Below are positions 15,094 through 22,281 of a stretch of DNA of 32,443 nt, in pieces (the first letter of the stretch is position 1; each line of letters opens with the position of its first letter). The stretch lies in contig JAPCJO010000018.1 in the NCBI GenBank assembly GCA_027886905.1, positions 1 to 32,443 of the forward strand, in the 5' to 3' direction. Origin of the DNA: Nitrososphaerota archaeon. Its GTDB lineage: Archaea; Thermoproteota; Nitrososphaeria; Nitrososphaerales; Gagatemarchaeaceae. The notes under the pieces are model-generated. The model worked only from the letters and a program-made list of their open reading frames with translations, was not told the DNA's origin and ran no database searches. A program made the position numbers and the translations under genes.

Positions 15094-16512
15094 TTGGTAT
15101 CATTACGCAACTTTGTCAAGAGCGTTGCGACCGTCCTCCCAGAGATTCCTAAGCCTGTCAAGAAGCCGAGCCTCTCAGAGAAGTTCATCTGGACCGGCGG
15201 CGCGCTGATTCTCTACATGATAATGGGGATAACTCCCCTGTTCCACTTCGGCAACCAGGCAGACCAGTTCGCTTACCTCAGGATCATCTTCGCGTCCTCG
15301 CAGGGGACGCTTACGGAGCTTGGCATAGGCCCGATCGTCACGGCGGGCCTAATCCTCCAGCTGCTTCAGGGGAGCGACATCCTGAGGCTCGACCTCGGCG
15401 AGACGGAGGACAGGGCAATCTTCGGAACGGCGACGAAGCTGCTCACATTCGTCGTCATCACGGTGGAGTGCGGGGCATACATCCTGGGAGGCGCACTTGG
15501 CACCCTCCAGAGCGCGCAGGCCGTCGTCATCTTCTTCCAGCTCTTCGGGGCGAGCGTCATCATCCTGCTTCTCGACGAGATGATCCAAAAGGGATGGGGT
15601 ATCGGGAGCGGGATCAGCCTCTTCATCCTTGGGGGCGTCGCGCAGACACTTTGGTGGGATACCCTGTCCCCGTACCAGGTGTCGGCGGCGCAGGGCGTCC
15701 CCCCTGTAATCTACGGCTTCATCCCGGCGCTGATCAACTCGCTCTTCCCGGGAGGCGGAGGCGTGGCATCGGTCTTCATCAGGGCGAACGAGTTCCCTAG
15801 CATGTTCACGTTCGTCATGACGGTCGCCGTCATCCTCTTCATCACCTACATAGAGGGCATAAGGGTCGAGGTCCCCATCACTTCGGTCAAGTACAGGGGG
15901 TTCCAGGGAGTCTACCCGATCAAGCTCCTCTACGTCTCGAACATCCCGGTCATCCTCGTCTCAGCGCTCACCGCGAACGTCTCGTTCTTCACGCGAATCC
16001 TCTCGAACTACGTCGGGAAGACTCCGCCGTCGTGGATGCACTACCTGGTCACGTACGACACGAACAACAACCCGACCGGCGGGCTGGTGTACTACATCAC
16101 GCCGCCCAACGGCATCGAGCAGACGGCCGCGGACCCGCTCCACGCAGTGATCTATACCGGCTTCCTGATGGTGCTCGCCGTGATGTTCGCCAGGATATGG
16201 GTGGAGATAGGAGGGCTCTCTTCCCGGACGGTCGCGAAGAACCTCATGAACGCCGACGTCCAGGTGCCCGGGTTCAGGAGGGCGGGGCTGTCCATAGAAC
16301 AGGTCCTCAACAGGTACATCCCTCCCATCACGGTCATAGGTGGCCTCATCATCGGGTCCGTCGCGGCCGTCTCTGACGTCTTCGGCGTCTTCGGGACTGG
16401 CGTGGGCCTGCTGCTGGGCGTCGACATCGTGCTCCAATACTACCAGATGCTCGTCAAGGAGCAGCTCGAGGAGTTCTCCCCGAGGCTCGCTGGAGTCCTC
16501 GGGCAGGCGTAG
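15094..16512 (+). CDS. secY: Protein translocase subunit SecY
   Basis: SecY is the channel-forming subunit of the Sec translocon in the cytoplasmic membrane. The 472-residue protein has about ten hydrophobic helices and family motifs: a plug/TM2 region near ITPLFHFGNQADQFAYLR, GTLTELGIGPIVTAGLILQL and EGIRVEVPITSVKYRG in the cytoplasmic loop. The C-terminal part contains VQVPGFRRAGLSIEQVLNRY and a final helix pair. The TTG at 15094 is the start; the 21 bases before it hold no stronger alternative. As usual in archaea, secY follows rpl15. Confidence 0.97.
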   Translation: MVSLRNFVKSVATVLPEIPKPVKKPSLSEKFIWTGGALILYMIMGITPLFHFGNQADQFAYLRIIFASSQGTLTELGIGPIVTAGLILQLLQGSDILRLDLGETEDRAIFGTATKLLTFVVITVECGAYILGGALGTLQSAQAVVIFFQLFGASVIILLLDEMIQKGWGIGSGISLFILGGVAQTLWWDTLSPYQVSAAQGVPPVIYGFIPALINSLFPGGGGVASVFIRANEFPSMFTFVMTVAVILFITYIEGIRVEVPITSVKYRGFQGVYPIKLLYVSNIPVILVSALTANVSFFTRILSNYVGKTPPSWMHYLVTYDTNNNPTGGLVYYITPPNGIEQTAADPLHAVIYTGFLMVLAVMFARIWVEIGGLSSRTVAKNLMNADVQVPGFRRAGLSIEQVLNRYIPPITVIGGLIIGSVAAVSDVFGVFGTGVGLLLGVDIVLQYYQMLVKEQLEEFSPRLAGVLGQA

Positions 16513-16528
16513 GGATAGGAGCGCCAGC

Positions 16529-17101
16529 ATGGGACTCAGAATAGTGATCGTCGGGGTCGCCGGAGTCGGGAAGAGCACCGTCGTGGCCAAGGCCAACGAG
16601 GCGGTCGCGGGCTCCGCCGTCCAGGTGTTCGGCACCGCGATGTTCGACGAGGCGCTGAGGCTGAAGTGGGTGAAGCACCGCGATGAAATGCGCAAGCTCC
16701 CCGTGAAGAAGCAGGAGAAGCTGCAGGAGGCGGCAGCAGCGCGCATCAGCCGCGGGAAGGGCAAGGTCGTCTTCATCGACACCCACCTCTTCATCAGGAC
16801 GCCGGAGGGCTTCTGGCCGGGCCTCCCACTCAGGGTGATCGAGCCCATGAAGCCGACCCACCTGCTCCTGGTGGAGGCGTCTCCCAAGGAGATACTCGCA
16901 CGCCGAAAGAACGACACGACCAGGTACCGGGACGAGATCACCGAGGAGGAGGTCAGCGAGGAGCTTGAGCTGGCCAGGAGCTTGCTCACCGCCGCCTCGC
17001 TCGTCAGCGGAGCGCCCATGACCTTCATCCACAACGAGGAGGGCAGGTCGGAGCAGGCCGCGAGCAAGATTGCCGCACTTGTGAGGGGTGCGAGAGCCTG
17101 A
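16529..17101 (+). CDS. adkA: Archaeal-type adenylate kinase AdkA
   Basis: This enzyme interconverts ATP + AMP and 2 ADP. The 190-residue protein belongs to the archaeal AdkA family rather than the bacterial one. It has the P-loop GVAGVGKST at 9-17, then the family patterns FGTAMFDEA, HRDEMRKLPV, VFIDTHLFIRTPEGFWPGLP and RRKNDTTRYRD. The real start is the ATG at 16529; the open frame extends upstream into secY but that part is antiparallel coding noise. The stop overlaps the DUF106 gene in a CTGA. Confidence 0.94.
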   Translation: MGLRIVIVGVAGVGKSTVVAKANEAVAGSAVQVFGTAMFDEALRLKWVKHRDEMRKLPVKKQEKLQEAAAARISRGKGKVVFIDTHLFIRTPEGFWPGLPLRVIEPMKPTHLLLVEASPKEILARRKNDTTRYRDEITEEEVSEELELARSLLTAASLVSGAPMTFIHNEEGRSEQAASKIAALVRGARA

Positions 17102-17586
17102 ACGTTGCGATCCCAGACTCGACTCTGATAATCACGCTCACGGCCATCTTCCTCGGCTTCATGTCCAACGTCGCGACGAGGCTCCTGGTCGACCTCAAGC
17201 GGGAGAGGCGGATGCGGGCTGAGGTGGCGGCCTTCGACAAGGAGCTGAAGGAGGCCACCGCGAGCAAGGACAAGGAGAAGCAGGAGAAGCTCAAGAAGAA
17301 AAAGCCGCAGATGGACCAGATGAGGCTCAAGGCCTCCTCGGGGCGGTTCAAGGTGGTCCTCGTGACCTGGCTCCCGTTCATCGCGGTCTACTACCTGATG
17401 GGCGACTTTGTGAGCGGCTGCAAGTTCCCCAGCATCTGCGTCTCCGGAGTCGTCGCCTACTCGCCGATACCCATCCCGTACATCGTCGTCGGCGGGCATA
17501 TGGTCCTGATCTGGTGGTACTTCCTCTCGTCGCTCTCGTTCTCGACGCTGATGACCAAGCTGCTGGGCACGTCCCAGACGATGTGA
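17098..17586 (+). CDS. DUF106 / EMC3-TMCO1-like membrane insertase homologue, CTG start
   Basis: Archaeal DUF106 proteins belong to the Oxa1 superfamily and are thought to help insert membrane proteins; the gene commonly follows secY-adk. Starting at CTG 17098 the protein has 162 residues: TM1 at about 9-29 (STLIITLTAIFLGFMSNVAT), a charged coiled-coil region at about 35-80 rich in Lys/Glu, then two hydrophobic segments (about 86-104 and 125-150). Starting at the first ATG, 17161, would delete TM1. No ATG, GTG or TTG occurs in frame upstream. The CTG sits in a CTGA overlap with the adkA stop, and a GAGGGGTG seven bases upstream can serve as ribosome-binding site. Confidence 0.9.
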   Translation: MNVAIPDSTLIITLTAIFLGFMSNVATRLLVDLKRERRMRAEVAAFDKELKEATASKDKEKQEKLKKKKPQMDQMRLKASSGRFKVVLVTWLPFIAVYYLMGDFVSGCKFPSICVSGVVAYSPIPIPYIVVGGHMVLIWWYFLSSLSFSTLMTKLLGTSQTM

Positions 17587-17609
17587 CCGCCCGAGGTGCC
17601 GCGTGGGAC

Positions 17610-18206
17610 ATGAAGGCGATAATACTCTGCGGGAGCCCGGCGGTAGGGAAGACCACGGTCGCGAAGATCCTGGCCTCGAAGCTCAAGCTCAAGCTCGTGG
17701 GCGGAGGGGACATCCTGAAGGAGATAGCGCTGGAGGAGGGCTACAACGCGGTCGGGGACGACTGGTGGGACACGAAGGAGGGGATGAAGTTCATGGAGGA
17801 GCGAGCGGGCTCGCCCGAGTTCGACCGGGAGGTCGACAGGCGCCTACTCGCCAGAGCCGAGAAGGGCGACGTGGTGATCACCAGCTACACCCTGCCTTGG
17901 CTGGCCAAGGACGGAGTGAAGGTCTGGCTCGCGGGGAACAAGAAGAGCAGGGCGGAGAGGATGGCGAAGCGCGACTCCTCCTCTCCCGAGGAGTGCGCCA
18001 AGGTCATAGAGGATAGGGACCGCGAGAACTTTGCGCTCTACAAGAAGCTCTACGGGATCCGATTCGGGAAGGACCTCGCCCCGTTCTCGATCATAGTGGG
18101 GACGGACGGCGTCCCAGCCGCGGAGGTCGCCGGGGCAGTGCTCAAGCAGCTCCCGCGCCCGGCGAAGAAGCCGAAGGGGGCCAGCGGCAGAAGACGACCC
18201 ACTTGA
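17610..18206 (+). CDS. cmk: Cytidylate kinase (CMP/dCMP kinase), archaeal type
   Basis: This enzyme phosphorylates CMP and dCMP. The 198-residue protein has the P-loop GSPAVGKT at 8-15, ILASKLKLKLVGGGDILKEIA as in archaeal cytidylate kinases, PEFDREVDRRLL and VKVWLAGNKKSRAERMAKRD, followed by RDRENFALYKKLYGI. The start is ATG at 17610, about ten bases after GAGGTG. In archaea cmk lies next to adk/DUF106 and cbf5, as here, though often with rpl34e and rpl14e, which are absent. It ends in a TTGA overlap with cbf5. Confidence 0.88.
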   Translation: MKAIILCGSPAVGKTTVAKILASKLKLKLVGGGDILKEIALEEGYNAVGDDWWDTKEGMKFMEERAGSPEFDREVDRRLLARAEKGDVVITSYTLPWLAKDGVKVWLAGNKKSRAERMAKRDSSSPEECAKVIEDRDRENFALYKKLYGIRFGKDLAPFSIIVGTDGVPAAEVAGAVLKQLPRPAKKPKGASGRRRPT

Positions 18207-19243
18207 CCCTCCAGACAGGCGGCGGAGCCCCAGAGATGGTGACGATCAGCGAGGAGCCTACAGACCCACGCCACGGATGGGAGCCGACGAAGAGGCCAAT
18301 CAAAGAGCTCCTCAACTACGGTCTCATCCCTCTCGACAAGACCTCCGGGCCGACCAGCCACGAGGAGGTCTCGTGGGTGAGGCGGCTCACCGGGATCGAC
18401 AAGGCGGGGCACAGCGGCACCCTCGACCCGGGAGTAACCGGGATGCTCCCCATAGGCCTGGGCAGGGCAACCAAGGCCCTCGGCCTGCTGCTCATCTTCC
18501 CCAAGGAGTACGTGGGGATAATGCGCATACACTCCTCCGTCCCGAGGGCGGAGGTAGACCGCGTCGTCGCCGAGTTCACAGACGAGATATACCAGCGGCC
18601 GCCCCAGCGCTCCTCCGTCAAGAGGGAGACGCGCACGAGGAGGGTCTACGAGCTCGAGGTCCTCGAGCAGAAGGGGAACCTTTTCCTCCTCAGGTGCCTC
18701 TGCCAGGCGGGAACCTACATCAGGAAGCTCTTCTATGACATCGGGGAAGTCTTGGTCGTGGGCGCGACCATGGTCGAGCTCCGGAGGACCAAGGTGGGCC
18801 CGCTCGACGAGAGCCGGGGGATCGTCACGCTCACCGAGCTTGACATCGCCATGCAAAAGTGGAAGGAGACCGGGGACGAGACGGAGCTACGCAAGGTCGT
18901 CTGGCCGATCGAGTCCTGCCTCGACGGAATAAAGAAGGTCGTGGTGAAGGACTCCGCAGTCGACGCTGTCTGCCACGGCGCGATGCTCGCCATCCCCGGG
19001 GTGGTCTCCCTCTCCAAGGGGATCGCCAAGGGCGAGACGGTCGTCCTCCTCACCTCGAAGGGGGAGCTCATAGGCATCGCGGAGGCCTCGATGACCACAG
19101 AGGAGGTCCAGGGGCAGCCCAAGGGGATAGCCTTCCCAGTGAGGCGGGTGATAATGGACCAGGGGACATATCCGAAGATGTGGAAGAAGCAGGACAAGCC
19201 CGCGGCGGAAGACGCCGCCGTGGAGCCCGCGAAGAGCCCTTGA
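18203..19243 (+). CDS. cbf5: tRNA/rRNA pseudouridine synthase Cbf5 (TruB family)
   Basis: Cbf5 is the catalytic subunit of archaeal H/ACA ribonucleoproteins and also modifies U55 of tRNA. The catalytic aspartate is D75 in GHSGTLDPGVTG. Further TruB motifs are LDKTSGPTSHEEV, RPPQRSSVKRETRTR and CQAGTYIRKLFYDIG; residues about 255-330 form the C-terminal PUA domain, then a low-complexity tail. Length is 346. The TTG start makes a TTGA overlap with cmk. An ATG at 18236, nine bases after GGAG, would shorten the protein by 11 poorly conserved residues and is an equally good candidate. It ends one base before the convergent GNAT gene. Confidence 0.95.
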   Translation: MTLQTGGGAPEMVTISEEPTDPRHGWEPTKRPIKELLNYGLIPLDKTSGPTSHEEVSWVRRLTGIDKAGHSGTLDPGVTGMLPIGLGRATKALGLLLIFPKEYVGIMRIHSSVPRAEVDRVVAEFTDEIYQRPPQRSSVKRETRTRRVYELEVLEQKGNLFLLRCLCQAGTYIRKLFYDIGEVLVVGATMVELRRTKVGPLDESRGIVTLTELDIAMQKWKETGDETELRKVVWPIESCLDGIKKVVVKDSAVDAVCHGAMLAIPGVVSLSKGIAKGETVVLLTSKGELIGIAEASMTTEEVQGQPKGIAFPVRRVIMDQGTYPKMWKKQDKPAAEDAAVEPAKSP

Positions 19244-19244
19244 C

Positions 19245-19748
19245 CTAGCCGGGCGCTGAGTCTAGGCGCTTCCCCAAAAGGAGCTCCCCCGGGACGACCG
19301 TCATCTCCCGGTACATCAGCAGCGACCGGAGGCGGCCGTACCTCTTCGCCATCTCCGACCCGTCCACCCTCTCGAAGCCCCTGGAGCCGAAGAGCGTCTT
19401 GGACTCGAGGTTGTCCTCCTCGACGCTCGCGTAGACGTCCCGCAGTCCCATCTTCACGAAGCGGGAGAGCGCGTCGTCCAATAGCCTTCCACCCACCCCC
19501 TGCCTCCTGAAGTGAGGGGGCACCGCGACGTAGTAGACATATCCCGCGCCCTCGGCCAGCACCTTCAGCATGATGAGGCCCGCGTCCTCGCCTTCGGCAG
19601 TGCGAGCGGCCCGGACGACGTCGATGCTATGGAGCGTCCGCCTCGCGTGCCAGAGGTAGAGCCCCTCGAAGCTCTCCTCAAGTATCGGCAGGAGCCTCTC
19701 CCTGTCTCCCTCGGGGACGTCCGCGACCTCGATGCCGGGGCGCGTCAG
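19245..19748 (-). CDS. GNAT-family N-acetyltransferase, CTG start
   Basis: This is a single-domain acetyltransferase of 167 residues if it starts at CTG 19748. The acetyl-CoA-binding motif is R81-R-Q-G-V-G-G87 in VAVPPHFRRQGVGGRLL; the family strand beta-4 precedes it (GYVYYVAVPP), and LFGSRGFERV follows. Substrate is unknown. The first ATG, 19571, would begin inside the fold and delete the N-terminal 59 residues. The frame has no ATG, GTG or TTG upstream of that in this gene. The CTG forms a CTGA overlap with the amidohydrolase stop, with GAGGT ten bases before it. The gene is probably co-expressed with the amidohydrolase. Confidence 0.86.
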   Translation of the reverse strand: MTRPGIEVADVPEGDRERLLPILEESFEGLYLWHARRTLHSIDVVRAARTAEGEDAGLIMLKVLAEGAGYVYYVAVPPHFRRQGVGGRLLDDALSRFVKMGLRDVYASVEEDNLESKTLFGSRGFERVDGSEMAKRYGRLRSLLMYREMTVVPGELLLGKRLDSAPG

Positions 19749-20566
19749 ATAGAGTACAACCTCGAGGCGTTGCGCCAGAGTATCCTCTCCTTGTCCAACT
19801 GACTGACCGCGAGCAGCGATACGAGCGAGAGGCCGCTCTCGTGCGTCTCCACGGGGTAGTCCGTCCCGAAGACGATCTTCTCCGCCCCGCCCGCGTAGTA
19901 GACCGCCTCGCTTATCCTCCTCGCGAGCGTCCGCGCGTACTCCTCGGAGTAGCCCCCGCCCCCGACCATCAGCCCCGAGATGTCGGCGAAGACGTTCGGG
20001 TGCTTGTAGAGCAGCTCGGCGGTGTCGAGGATCCAGGGGTTGCCCATGTGGCAGACGACGATCTTGAGGCCATCCCTCTCGTTCGCGACCTCGTCGAGGG
20101 TGAGCGGGTGGGCGTGCGTCAGGCTGCCCGTGCTGGTCGCGGTGTCGCCCGTGTGGAAGAGGACGGGCAGGTCGTGCTCCTCGGCATAGTCGTAGAGCGG
20201 GGCGAAGACCTCGTCCCGGGCGAAGACCTTCCTGTACCCGAGCCAGACCTTGAAGGCCTTCACGGACCCTCTGTGCTTGCCCGCCAGCCTGAGGGCCTCC
20301 TTCACGGCACCCTTCTCAGGCTCAACGGTGAAGACCGGAAAGAGCGCGTCGCCGCTCCTCTCGCAGAGCCTCACGACCTCGGAGTTCGGCAGCGGCTCGC
20401 CTCCCGCCATCGGGGGGCTCAGCAGCAACCCCCTCCCGACCCCGTTGCTCTCCATCCGCTCAAGGAGCTCCTCCAGGTCATAGCGCAGGCCGTTGAGCTT
20501 GGCGTAGGGCCTGAGCATGTCGTCCTTCCTCCTGCCGGAGCAGTGGATGTGCGCGTCGATTATCAA
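19745..20566 (-). CDS. Amidohydrolase family protein (amidohydrolase 2, TIM-barrel metal hydrolase)
   Basis: From the TTG at 20566 the protein has 273 residues. Metal-binding positions of the amidohydrolase superfamily are present: H6 and H8 in IIDAHIHCSG, H138 in VLFHTGD, H173 in VVCHMGNPW and D236 in FGTDYP. The family includes decarboxylases and hydrolases of ring compounds, but the substrate cannot be read from the sequence. I reject an upstream TTG at 20623 because it lies at or before the probable TATA box (GCTTTAAC, 20596-20603). Transcription should start near 20575, giving a leader of about nine bases. The GNAT gene follows in a CTGA overlap. Confidence 0.88.
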   Translation of the reverse strand: MIIDAHIHCSGRRKDDMLRPYAKLNGLRYDLEELLERMESNGVGRGLLLSPPMAGGEPLPNSEVVRLCERSGDALFPVFTVEPEKGAVKEALRLAGKHRGSVKAFKVWLGYRKVFARDEVFAPLYDYAEEHDLPVLFHTGDTATSTGSLTHAHPLTLDEVANERDGLKIVVCHMGNPWILDTAELLYKHPNVFADISGLMVGGGGYSEEYARTLARRISEAVYYAGGAEKIVFGTDYPVETHESGLSLVSLLAVSQLDKERILWRNASRLYSI

Positions 20567-20595
20567 GCCGGTGCGAAAGTCTTGGGACCGGCGGG

Positions 20596-20603
20596 TTAAA
20601 GCC
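20596..20603 (-). promoter_or_regulatory. Probable TATA box of the amidohydrolase-GNAT pair
   Basis: The minus strand reads GCTTTAAC. The expected transcription start is close to 20575, about nine bases before the TTG start at 20566. Confidence 0.5.
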
Positions 20604-20660
20604 CTTGTTCGCCCGATACGCAAAGTCGAAATACGCTAAAGCTACTGGCGCCTCCGCCGG

Positions 20661-20748
20661 GCCGGCGTATGGGTAACCTGGTAACCCAGCAGCCTGGAAA
20701 GCTGCCGCTCGAAAGGGCTTGCAAGTTCAAATCTTGCCGCCGGCGCCA
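20661..20748 (+). tRNA. tRNA-Ser (anticodon GGA)
   Basis: The acceptor stem is GCCGGCG (20661-20667) with CGCCGGC (20738-20744), then discriminator G and an encoded CCA (20746-20748). The D stem is GGG/CCC with GG in the loop. The anticodon stem GCAGC/GCTGC (20689-20693, 20701-20705) encloses CTGGAAA, giving anticodon GGA, which reads serine UCC/UCU. The long variable arm has a four-pair stem (GCTC with GGGC), and the T arm is GCAAG/CTTGC around TTCAAAT. Discriminator G and the long variable arm confirm serine. No intron is present. A weak A/T-rich promoter element occurs about 25 bases upstream. Confidence 0.97.
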
Positions 20749-20766
20749 CCAATCCTCCTGCGCGGC

Positions 20767-21489
20767 TCAGGCTCGCTGGAGGCCCAGGTACAGCCTGCCG
20801 AGCTCCTCGTGGTCCAGGAGCTCCCTGCAAGTGCCGCTGAAGACGGTCTTGCCGCTGACTAGGAGGAAAGCCTTGTCCCCCATCTCGAGGGCGCGCTTCG
20901 CGTTCTGCTCGACGAGCACCGTCGTGAGGTTCATGCTCTTGGTTATCGAGCTGATCGTCTCGAGCACCTGGGTGGCTATCTTCGGGGCGAGGTTCGCGGT
21001 GGGCTCGTCGAACATCACGACGGTGGGTTTCCTCATCATGGCCATCGCCATCGCGACCATCTGCCTCTCCCCCCCGCTGAGGTTCGAAGACCTCGTCCTC
21101 AGGTACTTGGAGAGCTGCGGGAAGAGCTCTAGCGCGGAGCCGAACCTCTGAGGGAAGTCCTTCTCGCTCACCGTGTATCCGGCCAGGCGCAGGTTCTCCT
21201 TCACCGTGAGGACAGTGAAGACGTTGTCGGTCTGGGGGAGGTATGCCACGCCCGACCTCGCTATCTCCGTCGGGGACTTGTCCCTGAGCGAGACCCCGTC
21301 CAGCTCGATGGTCCCCTGCGAGACCGAAGCGATGCCTGAGATCGACTTTAGGAGCGTGCTCTTGCCCGAGCCGTTCGGGCCGACTATGACCGTGATCTCC
21401 CCCTGCGCGGCCTCGAACCTCACGCCGTTTAGTATCTGCAGCTTTCCATAGCCCGCGTAGAGGTCTCGGACTGCGAGCAACCTAGGCAC
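20767..21489 (-). CDS. livF: Branched-chain amino acid-type ABC transporter ATP-binding protein LivF
   Basis: This is one of the two ATPases that power the importer encoded here. The 240-residue protein has Walker A GPNGSGKST at 37-45, the signature LSGGERQ, Walker B VVMFDEPTANLAP and the H-loop region (here VLVEQNAK, as typical of LivF). The length and the short PQTDNVFTVLTVKENL segment are LivF-like. The GTG start at 21489 overlaps the end of livG by eight bases. It ends 18 bases from the tRNA gene on the opposite strand. Confidence 0.94.
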   Translation of the reverse strand: MPRLLAVRDLYAGYGKLQILNGVRFEAAQGEITVIVGPNGSGKSTLLKSISGIASVSQGTIELDGVSLRDKSPTEIARSGVAYLPQTDNVFTVLTVKENLRLAGYTVSEKDFPQRFGSALELFPQLSKYLRTRSSNLSGGERQMVAMAMAMMRKPTVVMFDEPTANLAPKIATQVLETISSITKSMNLTTVLVEQNAKRALEMGDKAFLLVSGKTVFSGTCRELLDHEELGRLYLGLQRA

Positions 21490-22249
21490 CGATGTAGGCC
21501 TCGATCACCCGTGGGTCGCTGATCACCGCGTCGGGGCTCCCGGAGACGATGAGCTTCCCGTACGCCATGGCTATCACGTTGTCCACGTACCCGAGGGCGA
21601 TGTCCAGCCTGTGCTCTATTATCAGGAAGGTCACGCCGAGCTCTTCGCTGAGTCGGACGACCGTGTTGAATATCTCGTGCGCGAGGGTCGGGTTGACGCC
21701 GGAGATTGGCTCGTCGAGGAGCAGCAGTTCCGCGCCGCTCATGAGGGCACGTCCCATCTCGAGCAGCTTCATCTGGCCCCCGCTCAGCGTGCTCGCCCGC
21801 TTGTCCCAGAGCTTGGAGAGGCCCAGAATCTCGAGTATCTTGGCGGCGCGCTCGGTAGAGGCTTCCTCCGGGGCCTTCCAGAGCCGCTCCAGCGGGGCTC
21901 GAAGGAAGCCCTCTCCGGGGTTGTGCTTCTCCGCGACCAGGACGTTCTCCAGGACATTCAGCTTCGAGAAGAGAGCCGGGATCTGGAACGTCCTCGCGAT
22001 GCCCGCCCGGTACACCCTGTGCGGCGCCCATCCGGTGATCCGCTTCGACTTGTAGAAAACGTCGCCGCTGTCGGGCTTGTAGAAGCCCGAGATCAGGTTG
22101 ACCAGGGTCGTCTTGCCCGAGCCGTTCGGGCCTATGAGGATCGTGATCTTCTTCGCCTCGAGCACGAAGGAGATGCCGTCCACGGCCTGCAGCCTGCCGA
22201 AGGACTTGCTGAGCTCCCTGACCTGCAGAATGTCTCCTGCTGCGGCCAT
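21482..22249 (-). CDS. livG: Branched-chain amino acid-type ABC transporter ATP-binding protein LivG
   Basis: This is the second ATPase, 255 residues. Walker A is GPNGSGKTT at 40-48, the signature is LSGGQMK, and Walker B is LLLLDEPISGVNP. GIARTFQIPALFSKLNVLENV and the C-terminal GSPDAVISDPRVIEAYIG are LivG hallmarks. The ATG lies about 26 bases after a TATA box that overlaps the livK stop codon, so livG-livF probably have their own near-leaderless transcript besides any read-through from livK. Confidence 0.95.
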   Translation of the reverse strand: MAAAGDILQVRELSKSFGRLQAVDGISFVLEAKKITILIGPNGSGKTTLVNLISGFYKPDSGDVFYKSKRITGWAPHRVYRAGIARTFQIPALFSKLNVLENVLVAEKHNPGEGFLRAPLERLWKAPEEASTERAAKILEILGLSKLWDKRASTLSGGQMKLLEMGRALMSGAELLLLDEPISGVNPTLAHEIFNTVVRLSEELGVTFLIIEHRLDIALGYVDNVIAMAYGKLIVSGSPDAVISDPRVIEAYIGA

Positions 22250-22252
22250 CGA

Positions 22253-22258
22253 AAAAAC
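22253..22258 (-). terminator. Possible U-tract terminator of livK
   Basis: A run of six T on the minus strand lies 19-24 bases after the livK stop and directly before the livG start. Archaeal terminators can be simple U-tracts. No stable hairpin precedes it, so this is tentative. Confidence 0.3.
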
Positions 22259-22273
22259 GAGGAGCTGGCGAGT

Positions 22274-22281
22274 CTTTTAAG
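22274..22281 (-). promoter_or_regulatory. TATA box of livG, overlapping the livK stop codon
   Basis: The minus strand reads CTTAAAAG and includes the TAA stop of livK (22277-22279). Its centre is about 28 bases from the livG ATG, placing the transcription start just before that codon. Confidence 0.55.

Noticed and set aside
15961-17499. Minus-strand open frame of 512 codons opposite secY, adkA and DUF106
   Set aside because: It is antisense to three clear genes, has a composition biased to acidic and Leu/Arg runs, and shows no family motif.
19745-20623. Longer amidohydrolase start at TTG 20623
   Set aside because: The extra 19 residues lie across the probable TATA box and are not typical for the family, whose N-terminus begins at the IIDAHIH strand.
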